A DNA stretch of 7,489 bases from Nitrospirae bacterium RIFCSPHIGHO2_01_FULL_66_17 (GCA_001803875.1 MHEO01000047.1:34508-41996), one strand, 5' to 3'. Positions 1 to 6,335 are shown, numbered from the stretch's first letter. Made by a program: numbers and translations. The notes: generated by a model not told the origin, from the sequence alone.

Positions 1-908
1 CCGATGCCCTCAGGTATCTCGAGGGCCTCCAGAGGGACCTGGAGAAGCTGACGGTGGTGGGCAAGACCTTCTCCGTGGCCGACTACGTGAAGCGGATCAA
101 CCGGGTGCTGCACCAAGACGATCCCGTCTACGACCGGATCCCCGACTCCGCCACCGAGATCGCCCAGTATCTGTTTCTCTTCAGTATGGCTGCCAAACCA
201 TCTGACCTCGACAACGTGGTCGATTATCCCTTTGAGAAGACCAACCTCTGGGTGAACTTGAAGACCTGGGATGCCCAGGCGATGCGGGATGTGATCGCGC
301 GCACGAGGGCCTACGCCGGCGAGCACCCCTTCCCGGGTGCGGAGTTTCGGCCGGCGGGGATCGCGTACTTCAATTTGGTGTGGAACGATGCGGTGCTTTC
401 CGATATGCTTCGAGGGTTTATCCTGGCCCTTGTGTTGGTGTTTGTGATCCTCGTGTTCAACTTCCGGTCGTGGAAATGGGCGCTCGTCGCCTCGACCCCT
501 CTCGTGTTCACCATCCTGATGATTTACGGGGCGATCGGCTACCTGGGCAAGGATTTCGACATGCCGATCTCGGTCATGTCGACGCTGTCACTGGGCATGG
601 CCGTGGATTTCGCGATTCACTTCGTGAGTCGGTTCCGGGAGCGCTATGCGAAGGAACCCGATCTGGAGAAGGCCCTCCTCTGGACGGCGGCGCGGCCGGG
701 GAAAGGGATCATGCGCAACGCGGCGCTCTTTGCCGTTGCCTTCTCGGTCATGGCCTTTGCCCCGTTGACACCGTACATCACCGTGGGCGTGTTCATCGTG
801 AGCATGATGCTGCTGTCCGCCGTCGCGACCCTCGTCGGGCTCCCTGCCCTGATCACGCTCGTGCACGCGCAGGTGTTGGTTCCATCTAAGAAGGAGGTTG
901 CCCGATGA
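1..908 (+). CDS. RND/MMPL-family transporter, C-terminal part (5'-truncated)
   Basis: This is the C-terminal part of a proton-driven RND/MMPL-type inner-membrane exporter. The reading frame is open from base 3, so the true start lies upstream; 301 residues are visible. The first ~130 residues are a hydrophilic segment consistent with the second periplasmic loop. Five hydrophobic segments follow at about residues 135-153, 159-179, 187-209, 236-254 and 258-285, matching TM8-TM12 of the 12-TM RND fold. GMAVDFAIH at residues 198-206 resembles the RND/MMPL TM10-like motif, whose Asp (here D202) is known in the family to take part in proton relay. The stop TGA overlaps the next gene's ATG (ATGA). 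Together with the following LolA-like protein and beta-barrel, it suggests export of lipid, lipoprotein or another hydrophobic substrate. No substrate can be read from the sequence. An apparent GTG start at 54 is internal, because the family-like frame continues upstream of it. Confidence 0.9.
   Translation, partial: DALRYLEGLQRDLEKLTVVGKTFSVADYVKRINRVLHQDDPVYDRIPDSATEIAQYLFLFSMAAKPSDLDNVVDYPFEKTNLWVNLKTWDAQAMRDVIARTRAYAGEHPFPGAEFRPAGIAYFNLVWNDAVLSDMLRGFILALVLVFVILVFNFRSWKWALVASTPLVFTILMIYGAIGYLGKDFDMPISVMSTLSLGMAVDFAIHFVSRFRERYAKEPDLEKALLWTAARPGKGIMRNAALFAVAFSVMAFAPLTPYITVGVFIVSMMLLSAVATLVGLPALITLVHAQVLVPSKKEVAR
891..897 (+). promoter_or_regulatory. Shine-Dalgarno site for the LolA-like gene
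   Basis: AAGGAGG lies 7 nt before the ATG at 905, inside the last codons of the transporter gene. It fixes the start of the LolA-like protein and, with the ATGA overlap, indicates coupled translation. Confidence 0.8.
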
Positions 909-1708
909 AGACATGGGGTGGTCGGTGCGGACCAGCGCTGGTTGTCCTCTTGGCGATGGCGATGCAGTCGGCTCCGGCCGTGGCGGCCGACGCCACCGAG
1001 ACGGTTCGGAAGTCCCAATCCGCGTTCTTTGAAGCGGGCAGGGATTTCCAGGCGCGCGTCAAGATGACGCTCATCACCCGTGAAGGCCAACAACGCCTGC
1101 GCGATCTCACGATGCTTCGGAAAAACGGTGAGGCCGGCGCGCAGAAATACTTCATGTATTTTCACAGTCCGGCTGACGTCGCGGGGATGACCTTCATGGT
1201 GTACAAGTTTCCCAATCGGGACGACGACCGCTGGCTCTTCATCCCGGCGATCAACCTGGTGAACCGAATCGCCGCCCGAGACAGTCGCTCCAGCTTCGTG
1301 GGATCCGACTTCACGTACGAGGACATCTCCGGCCGGGATCTATCCGCCGACGCGCATACGCTGGTGACGGAGGATCAGATCGGCGGCCGCAAGGTCTATG
1401 TCGTGGAAAGTACGCCGCGGAGTCCTGCCGAATACGCCCGGAAGCTGGCCTGGATCGACCAGACCACGTTCCTGCCGCTCAAAGAAGAGTATTACGACGT
1501 CCAGGATGCGCTCTACAAGGTCTTCACCGCGGATGAGATCAAGGAGGTCCAGGGCTTCCCGACCGCGGTGAAACGGACCATGGTGAATGTGAAGACCGGT
1601 CACAAGACCGAGGTGGTCTTCGAGCGCGTCCAGTACGAGGTCGGGCTCGGCGACGATCTCTTCTCCGAACGATACCTCCGACGGCCGCCGGAGCGATGGA
1701 TCAAATGA
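905..1708 (+). CDS. Periplasmic LolA-like (outer membrane lipoprotein-sorting) protein
   Basis: This 267-residue protein belongs to the LolA-like 'outer membrane lipoprotein-sorting protein' family, which commonly accompanies RND/MMPL transporters. An N-terminal signal peptide is clear: a basic start, a hydrophobic core at about residues 10-20, and a likely AVA-A cleavage site near residue 27. The mature part carries family-typical features: DDRWLFIP at 107-114, then NRIAARD, then FVGSDFTYED at 131-140, followed by alternating beta-strand-like segments to the C-terminus. LolA-type folds are half-barrels that bind acyl chains, so the inferred role is a periplasmic carrier between the upstream inner-membrane transporter and the downstream outer-membrane barrel. 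It lacks a lipobox cysteine and so is probably soluble. The start is fixed by AAGGAGG at 891-897. The assignment rests on motif recognition; the cargo is unknown. Confidence 0.87.
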   Translation: MKTWGGRCGPALVVLLAMAMQSAPAVAADATETVRKSQSAFFEAGRDFQARVKMTLITREGQQRLRDLTMLRKNGEAGAQKYFMYFHSPADVAGMTFMVYKFPNRDDDRWLFIPAINLVNRIAARDSRSSFVGSDFTYEDISGRDLSADAHTLVTEDQIGGRKVYVVESTPRSPAEYARKLAWIDQTTFLPLKEEYYDVQDALYKVFTADEIKEVQGFPTAVKRTMVNVKTGHKTEVVFERVQYEVGLGDDLFSERYLRRPPERWIK

Positions 1709-2961
1709 TTGCGGCAAAGACCCCGGTTTCCCATGTTGTCATCATGATCCTGGCGTGGGGTGTTCCTGTTGCCGCGGAGGAGGTCTCCCTCCACGGCTTT
1801 GTGCAGGGTAACTACGCCGCACGCATCACCGGGCAGGAACTGTCGGGTCCGGAGGGCGGGGATGTGTTCCTGGGGGAGGAACGGCTTCAGATCAAACTCG
1901 CAACCTCGTCGCAAGGGTCAGCGTTCTTTCTGAAAACCGACGCCTTCCGAGACGCCGTCGCCCGCATCACGGATCTGGATGTGCGAGAGGCGCACATCGA
2001 CGTGCGCGCCGGAGCGCTCGATCTTCGTCTCGGGCGTCAGATCATCACGTGGGGTGTGGGAGATCTGCTGTTCCTCAACGACGTCTTCCCCAAGGACTAC
2101 GCGGCCTTCTTTTCCGGCCGGCCCCTCGAATATTTGAAGATCGGCTCAGATGCAGCCAAGGTCGATGTGTTCACCGATGTGGTGTCGGTCGAACTGGTTG
2201 TGATCCCGTTCTTCCAGGCCGACCAGCTTCCTTCCAGCCGGCGGTTCTTCGCGTTTGATCCGTTTCCGGGCGTGCCGCGCGTGACCGAAGAACCACGGGC
2301 GGAGCTTGGAAACGCCGAGACGGCATTACGGCTGTCTCGCAATCTCCTGGGTTTTGATGCCGCGGTCTATGCCTCCAGAGGTTTCTTCACCACGCCGGGG
2401 ATGAGACCCGACAATCCGGCCTCGCCCACGCAAGTCACGCTCTTCTTCCCCCGGCTGGCCACCTACGGCGCCAGTGCTCAGGGAAACGCGCTTGGCGGGG
2501 TGATGGCTCTCGAAGCGGCGTACTACGATTCCGTAGACGACCGAACCGGGCGTGATCCGGCGATTCCCAATTCCACGGTCAGGTATCTGGTCGGCTATCA
2601 GCGGCAGCCCTGGAGCGATCTGACAACGGGCATCCAATATTATGGAGAATACGTCTTCGATTATGGTCCGTACCGCGACGCGCTTTCCCCTGGTTTTCCG
2701 GCTCAGGATCGACTACGCCAACTTCTGACCGTCCGCCTGACCCAGCTTCTCCGCTACCAAACCCTCCGGCTTTCCTTCTTTGCCTTCTACAGCCCGACGG
2801 ATGAGGACTACGATCTCATCCCGGAGGTCCGATACAGCGTGACCGATGCGCTCTGGGGCGCGATCGGGGCGAATCTCTTCGGGGGGAAAACCGAGACCAC
2901 CGCCTTCGGGCAACTCAACCGAAACGATAACGTGTATGTCGTTGCACGGTATGAATTTTGA
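1705..2961 (+). CDS. Outer-membrane beta-barrel protein (porin-like, DUF1302-like)
   Basis: This 418-residue protein has a signal peptide (hydrophobic core at about residues 8-20, likely cut after VAA near residue 24). The rest is rich in alternating hydrophobic/polar strands, Tyr, Phe, Arg and Gly, as expected for an outer-membrane barrel. It ends in VVARYEF, and the terminal phenylalanine is the classic BAM-recognition feature. LGRQIITWGVGD (about residues 109-120) resembles the strand motif of DUF1302-like and other barrel families. Two in-frame ATGs are possible. The one at 1705 overlaps the preceding stop as ATGA, matching the junction before it, and lies 11 nt after a GGAG at 1690-1693. 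The one at 1696 would lie only 2 nt after that GGAG, so 1705 is preferred. It is probably the outer-membrane member of the RND/LolA-like export unit. The exact barrel family is uncertain. Confidence 0.76.
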   Translation: MIAAKTPVSHVVIMILAWGVPVAAEEVSLHGFVQGNYAARITGQELSGPEGGDVFLGEERLQIKLATSSQGSAFFLKTDAFRDAVARITDLDVREAHIDVRAGALDLRLGRQIITWGVGDLLFLNDVFPKDYAAFFSGRPLEYLKIGSDAAKVDVFTDVVSVELVVIPFFQADQLPSSRRFFAFDPFPGVPRVTEEPRAELGNAETALRLSRNLLGFDAAVYASRGFFTTPGMRPDNPASPTQVTLFFPRLATYGASAQGNALGGVMALEAAYYDSVDDRTGRDPAIPNSTVRYLVGYQRQPWSDLTTGIQYYGEYVFDYGPYRDALSPGFPAQDRLRQLLTVRLTQLLRYQTLRLSFFAFYSPTDEDYDLIPEVRYSVTDALWGAIGANLFGGKTETTAFGQLNRNDNVYVVARYEF

Positions 2962-2971
2962 GGACGCCATC

Positions 2972-2977
2972 AGGAGG
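2972..2977 (+). promoter_or_regulatory. Shine-Dalgarno site for the DsrE-family gene
   Basis: AGGAGG sits 7 nt before the ATG at 2985. It selects that start over the in-frame ATG at 2958, which would overlap the barrel gene's last codons and add nine non-homologous-looking residues. Confidence 0.85.
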
Positions 2978-2984
2978 AACGCCA

Positions 2985-3335
2985 ATGGACACGGTGACCA
3001 TGATTCTGCAAGACCCACCCTACGGGACCGAGAAAGTCTGGAATGCGCTGCGGGTGGCCCAGGCTCTGACCGCGGTTGAGAGCCGCGTGAACCTCTTTCT
3101 GCTCGGAGACGCCGTGGGGATGGCCAAGAAGGGCCAGGACGTACCCAAGGGGTATTACAACCTGGGCGAGATGCTTCAGCACCTCATCGCCAAGGGCGCC
3201 GAGGTGAGGGCCTGCGGGACCTGCTGCAAGGCTCGGGGCCTCACGACCGAGGATTTGGGGCATGGCATGACGATCGGGGTGATGGCGGATCTCGCCCGCT
3301 GGATCAAGGACAGCGATCAGGTGCTCACCTTCTAA
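2985..3335 (+). CDS. DsrE-family protein with CxxCC cluster
   Basis: This 116-residue cytoplasmic protein has the DsrE/DsrF-like fold pattern. It shows an N-terminal beta strand (TVTMIL), a helix containing EKVWNALRVAQAL, a second strand VNLFLLGDAV at residues 35-44, and a segment ending in ACGTCCKARGL at 76-86. Cysteines 77, 80 and 81 form the only Cys cluster; in DsrE and TusD relatives a Cys in this general region carries persulfide sulfur. No signal peptide or membrane segment is present, and the length is normal for the family. It follows the barrel gene after 23 nt and precedes the SHOCT membrane protein by 12 nt. With the SQR-like flavoprotein downstream, a role in sulfur transfer or sulfane-sulfur binding is likely. 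DsrF and DsrH partners are absent, so it is not part of a visible DsrEFH hexamer. Substrate and partner are inferred. Confidence 0.9.
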   Translation: MDTVTMILQDPPYGTEKVWNALRVAQALTAVESRVNLFLLGDAVGMAKKGQDVPKGYYNLGEMLQHLIAKGAEVRACGTCCKARGLTTEDLGHGMTIGVMADLARWIKDSDQVLTF

Positions 3336-3347
3336 AGGGAGATCATG

Positions 3348-3578
3348 ATGGATCGCGGGATCATGGGCTGGGATATGGGCATCTGGATGGTCTTCAACCT
3401 CGCCTTCTGGATTCTGATCATTGCTGGGATCGTTTTGCTGGTGGTGTGGGTGGGGCAGAAGGCCCTCGGAACGGGGAGCCGGACGGAGGAATCGGCCCTT
3501 GAGATCTTGAAGAAACGGTATGCCCGCGGCGAGCTTTCGAAGGCGGAGTACGAGGAGAAAAAGCGAGATCTGGTGTAG
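3348..3578 (+). CDS. Small membrane protein with C-terminal SHOCT domain
   Basis: This 76-residue protein has a short Met/Trp-rich N-terminus (MGWDMGIW), one strong transmembrane helix at about residues 13-36, and a C-terminal SHOCT-like helical hairpin at about 46-76 (EILKKRYARGELSKAEYEEKK). SHOCT is a short domain often found at the ends of small membrane proteins and thought to act in oligomerisation; its function is poorly known. Two adjacent ATGs exist (3345 and 3348). GGGAG at 3337-3341 is 6 nt from 3348 but only 3 nt from 3345, so 3348 is chosen; the difference is one residue. It lies between the DsrE-like and cytochrome genes, on the same strand with short gaps. A role in anchoring or assembling the neighbouring redox proteins is conceivable but only inferred. 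Confidence 0.85.
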   Translation: MDRGIMGWDMGIWMVFNLAFWILIIAGIVLLVVWVGQKALGTGSRTEESALEILKKRYARGELSKAEYEEKKRDLV

Positions 3579-3601
3579 ACGGGCATAGGGGGCCTTGCCG
3601 T
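3579..3601 (+). promoter_or_regulatory. Predicted hairpin filling the SHOCT-cytochrome gap and covering the SD
   Basis: The 23 nt between the TAG at 3576-3578 and the ATG at 3602 can fold almost completely. ACGG-CA (3579-3585, one bulged G) pairs with TGCCGT (3596-3601), and AGG (3587-3589) pairs with CCT (3593-3595). The cytochrome's SD-like AGGGGG (3587-3592, 9 nt from the ATG) falls in the stem and loop. No T-run follows, so it is not a typical terminator. Function is inferred from pairing only. Confidence 0.4.
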
Positions 3602-4315
3602 ATGGAGAAACATCGCGTACTCGTCATGGCGCTCATGTTCATTGCGGTCGGGACGGCGGGTGTCTCGATCACGACGTGGTTGGGTGGGGCTCAGACCGTG
3701 GAGACCAGACTGTTCCCCGACGCCGCGCTGATGCCGATGATGGGATGGGGGATGCACGGACCGGGTATGAGGGCCATGATGCAGGAGATGATGAGCGGCC
3801 GCCTTCCGCCGAGCATCACGCCCGAGAACCTGCCTGATTCAGAGAGTCCGGGAGCCAAACTGTTGGCCCGTTATTGCACCCAGTGCCACAACCTTCCTGC
3901 TCCGGCCATGCACACGGCCGAGGAGTGGCCGGCCGTTGAGTCCAGGATGTTCAATCGCATGGCGATGATGTCGGGCAGGGGAGGCATGGGTGGGATGATG
4001 CGACGGCGGATGATGTCCATCCAAGGTCCGACGGGCGGGGAACAGGAGACCATCCTTGACTATCTGCAGGGGCACGCGCTCCGGCCCGCCAACGTCGAAG
4101 CACTGGGGCCGTCAGATGCTCCGGGTTTGGCGCTCTTTCGTCAAACCTGCTCCCAGTGCCACGCTCTGCCCGATCCGACTCTTCACACGGCGGATGAATG
4201 GCCGGTCGTGGTCGATCGGATGCGGAAGAACATGCGGGCGATGGGCCGGCGGGTGATCACGGATCCAGAGCGAGATGAGATCGTCGGGTTCTTGGCGACG
4301 GAGGCCGGCTCGTGA
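3602..4315 (+). CDS. Dihaem c-type cytochrome with tandem CxxCH domains
   Basis: This 237-residue cytochrome has two covalent haem-binding motifs, CTQCH at 92-96 and CSQCH at 183-187. Each is followed by near-identical sequence (NLPAPAMHTAEEWPAV and ALPDPTLHTADEWPVV) and then by Met-rich helices (RMFNRMAMM and RMRKNMRAMG) that can supply the distal Met ligands. The two halves are therefore an internal duplication. An N-terminal hydrophobic segment at about residues 6-27 exports the protein; no clear cleavage site follows, so it may stay as a membrane anchor. Residues 43-64 form a Met-rich linker with MGWGMHGPGM. It probably shuttles electrons in the periplasm. It is followed 51 nt later by an SQR-like flavoprotein, so it is a candidate electron acceptor, as dihaem FccA is for FccB in flavocytochrome c. 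That pairing is an inference. Start 3602 has AGGGGG 9 nt upstream. Confidence 0.92.
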   Translation: MEKHRVLVMALMFIAVGTAGVSITTWLGGAQTVETRLFPDAALMPMMGWGMHGPGMRAMMQEMMSGRLPPSITPENLPDSESPGAKLLARYCTQCHNLPAPAMHTAEEWPAVESRMFNRMAMMSGRGGMGGMMRRRMMSIQGPTGGEQETILDYLQGHALRPANVEALGPSDAPGLALFRQTCSQCHALPDPTLHTADEWPVVVDRMRKNMRAMGRRVITDPERDEIVGFLATEAGS

Positions 4316-4336
4316 GATATGCAGACGCAGACAGGT

Positions 4337-4356
4337 TCCTGAAGTTCTGATCAGGA
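4337..4356 (+). promoter_or_regulatory. Short hairpin overlapping the SD of the flavoprotein gene
   Basis: TCCTGA (4337-4342) can pair with TCAGGA (4351-4356) around an 8-nt loop. The right arm overlaps the start of the strong AGGAGGAGG ribosome site (4353-4361) that lies before the ATG at 4367. Part of the SD stays free, so any effect on translation would be modest. The remainder of this 51-nt gap shows no recognisable promoter. Confidence 0.3.
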
Positions 4357-4366
4357 GGAGGCAACC

Positions 4367-5521
4367 ATGGCGGGGAAAACGATTCTCATCCTGGGCGGCG
4401 GGATCGGGGGACAAGTCGCCGCCAATCTCTTGAGGAAAGAAATCTCCCGCGATCACCGGGTCGTCCTGATCGATCGAAAGCCCGACGCTGTCTTCGCTCC
4501 CTCCCTTCTCTGGCTGATCGTGGGGAAGCGGGAGCTTCATCAGATCCGTCGGCCCATTGCCTCCCTGTCACGGAAGGGGATCGAGGTGATCCAGGCCGAG
4601 GCCACCCGGATCGACCCGGCGGCGCGGACGGTGGCGGCCGGAGATCAAATTCTCTCGTATGACTCCCTGATCATCAGCTTGGGGGCCGATCTCGCCCCGG
4701 AAACCGTCCCGGGATTGGTGGAAGAGGCCCATTCCTTCTACGAGCCGTCGGGGGCGTTGCGGCTCTGGGAGGCGGTGCGCGGCTTCCCTGGAGGGCGCGT
4801 GGTGATCCTGATCGCCGCGACTCCCTTCAAGTGCCCCGCGGCGCCGTATGAGGCGGCGATGCTCCTGGACGACTATTTCAAGAGGCGGGGTCTTCAAACA
4901 AAAGTGGATCTCTCCCTGTACACGCCGGAGCCGCTCCCGATGCCGGTGGCCGGGCCTGCGGTCGGCACTGCCGTCAAACAGATGGTCGAAGGGCGGGGGA
5001 TCGGGTTTCACCCGATGATGAAGATCGCGTCGGTCGAGGCGAAGGGGAAGGAACTCCTCTTTGAAAACGGCCAGCGGGTCGGGTACGACCTTCTCATCGC
5101 GATCCCGCCGCATCGGGCCCCTCGGGTGGCACGAGATTCGGGCCTCACGGCGGAGTCGGGCTGGATCCCCGTCGATCCCAAGAGCTTAAAGACGCGACAC
5201 GAAGGGGTCTATGCCATCGGTGACATCACCTCGATCATGCTCCCCGTCGGGAAACCGCTCCCCAAGGCCGGGGTCTTTGCCCATTACGAGGCCGAGACGG
5301 TGGCCAAGAACATCGCCGCGGAGTTGGAGGGGAGTCAGCCTACTCATCTCTTTAACGGCCGCGGCTACTGCTTCCTGGAGCTTGGGGCGGGCCGCGCCGG
5401 CTTTGCCAGCGGGGACTTCTACGCCACGCCGGAGCCGAAGGTGACAATGCGAAGCCCCGGCTACCACTGGCACTGGGGGAAGGTCCTCTTTGAGCGCTGG
5501 TGGCTGAGGCATTGGCTCTAA
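4367..5521 (+). CDS. SQR/FCSD-type FAD-dependent oxidoreductase
   Basis: This 384-residue flavoprotein of the two-dinucleotide-binding fold resembles sulfide:quinone oxidoreductases and flavocytochrome c FccB subunits. The FAD-binding GGGIGG is at residues 10-15, with an acidic strand end VVLIDR at 32-37. A second FAD contact, VYAIGDIT, is at 281-288, followed by the family-typical PKAGVFAHYEAETVAKNI (299-316). Only two cysteines are present, C156 (in FKCPAAPYE) and C335 (in GYCFLELG). They match the positions of the redox-active pair of SQR, while the third cysteine of some bacterial SQRs is missing. The C-terminal GKVLFERWWLRHWL is amphipathic and Trp-rich, consistent with membrane docking near quinone. 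There is no signal peptide: the Rossmann fold begins at residue 5, unlike Tat-exported FccB. Sulfide oxidation is likely but not certain; related NADH or ferredoxin oxidoreductases share the fold. The start is fixed by AGGAGGAGG at 4353-4361. Confidence 0.86.
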   Translation: MAGKTILILGGGIGGQVAANLLRKEISRDHRVVLIDRKPDAVFAPSLLWLIVGKRELHQIRRPIASLSRKGIEVIQAEATRIDPAARTVAAGDQILSYDSLIISLGADLAPETVPGLVEEAHSFYEPSGALRLWEAVRGFPGGRVVILIAATPFKCPAAPYEAAMLLDDYFKRRGLQTKVDLSLYTPEPLPMPVAGPAVGTAVKQMVEGRGIGFHPMMKIASVEAKGKELLFENGQRVGYDLLIAIPPHRAPRVARDSGLTAESGWIPVDPKSLKTRHEGVYAIGDITSIMLPVGKPLPKAGVFAHYEAETVAKNIAAELEGSQPTHLFNGRGYCFLELGAGRAGFASGDFYATPEPKVTMRSPGYHWHWGKVLFERWWLRHWL

Positions 5522-5523
5522 AA

Positions 5524-6318
5524 ATGGGACGCTACCACGACCTGATCGATCGCCTTGCTCACATCCCTGGGTTCGGACGCGAGTGTCTGGGCCATGTCGG
5601 GTCGCCTTCGTCAGATTATCCGTTCTATCGTGTCCACTCCCAAGGAATTTCCAGGGGTGAGGCCCTGCGGAGGATCTGTCTGGCGGCGGGGGTTCACGGT
5701 GATGAGCCTGCTGGAGTGGAGGCCGTCGTTCGATTTCTTGAGAAGAAGCCCAACCTTGACGGCAGCATCTTCCTGTCCGCGTTTCCCTGTCTCAATCCGA
5801 TGGGGTACGATCGTGGAACACGGGAAAATGGGGAAGGGATAGACCTCAACCGAGAATTCCATCAGCGCCATCCACCCCAGGAGGTGTTATGGGCGCGTCA
5901 AGCCGCGTCCAAAGACCGATACGACCTGTTCATCTGCTGCCACGACGATGTCGACGCCAACGGCTTTTATCTCTACGAGGCAAAGCGGGAGCGCGGGCCT
6001 GGGCTTGGTCCATCCATCGTCTCCGCGATTCGTGAGGTCGCTCCCATTGACCGACGGCCAACGATCGACGGTCGGACCAACCACGGAGGGGTCATTCGCC
6101 CGACCAACTGGCACCGTCGGACAACCGGCTGGTCCATGGCCCTCTACCTCTACAAACTGGGGACCCCCCATTGTCTGATTCTCGAAACACCGACATCACT
6201 TCCGTTCGAAGAGCAAGTCAGGATCCACCTGAAGGCCCTGGATCATGTCTTCGCATCCTTTCTCGAAGGGCGGTTCGGTTCAGGCAGCGCAGGCAGGGGA
6301 AAAGGGCCTCATCACTGA
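5524..6318 (+). CDS. M14-family zinc hydrolase (AstE/AspA-like)
   Basis: This 264-residue protein has the succinylglutamate desuccinylase/aspartoacylase subset of the M14 metallocarboxypeptidase fold. The zinc site reads HGDE (H58, E61) with a third ligand H140 in ICCHDD. LNPMGYDRGTR then GIDLNREF (90-112) provides the conserved Asn/Arg substrate-binding residues (N109, R110), and E221 in LILETPT is the likely catalytic base. No signal peptide is seen, so it is cytoplasmic and probably releases an acyl group or a C-terminal residue from a small molecule or peptide; the substrate is unknown. The ATG at 5524 starts 2 nt after the flavoprotein stop. A GTG at 5500 would overlap that gene and add eight residues; neither start has a strong SD, which suggests translation by coupling. 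Its presence in a redox cluster is unusual. Confidence 0.86.
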   Translation: MGRYHDLIDRLAHIPGFGRECLGHVGSPSSDYPFYRVHSQGISRGEALRRICLAAGVHGDEPAGVEAVVRFLEKKPNLDGSIFLSAFPCLNPMGYDRGTRENGEGIDLNREFHQRHPPQEVLWARQAASKDRYDLFICCHDDVDANGFYLYEAKRERGPGLGPSIVSAIREVAPIDRRPTIDGRTNHGGVIRPTNWHRRTTGWSMALYLYKLGTPHCLILETPTSLPFEEQVRIHLKALDHVFASFLEGRFGSGSAGRGKGPHH

Positions 6319-6322
6319 TGAG

Positions 6323-6330
6323 AAAGGAGG
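6323..6330 (+). promoter_or_regulatory. Shine-Dalgarno site for the Spy-like gene
   Basis: AAAGGAGG lies 5 nt before the ATG at 6336. It favours this start over the in-frame ATG at 6318, which overlaps the previous stop (TGATG) but lacks an SD and would put six extra polar residues before the signal peptide. Confidence 0.8.
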
Positions 6331-6335
6331 ACAAC

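Noticed and set aside
380..889. Plus-strand frame of 169 codons inside the transporter gene
   Set aside because: The transporter frame carries the transmembrane segments and the GMAVDFAIH motif; this alternative is an Arg/Gly/His-rich shadow typical of GC-rich DNA.
54..908. GTG at 54 as the start of the transporter-like protein
   Set aside because: The same frame is open to the window edge with family-like sequence (DALRYLEGLQ), and the visible part holds only the second periplasmic loop and five TM helices, so the gene is 5'-truncated.
4568..5113. Minus-strand frame of 181 codons opposite the flavoprotein
   Set aside because: Arg/His/Asp-rich composition with no motifs, and fully antisense to the FAD-binding gene.
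3602..5521. Cytochrome and flavoprotein as a true FccA/FccB flavocytochrome c pair
   Set aside because: The flavoprotein lacks the Tat signal expected of periplasmic FccB and has an SQR-like membrane-docking C-terminus. The pair is kept only as a possible electron-transfer partnership.
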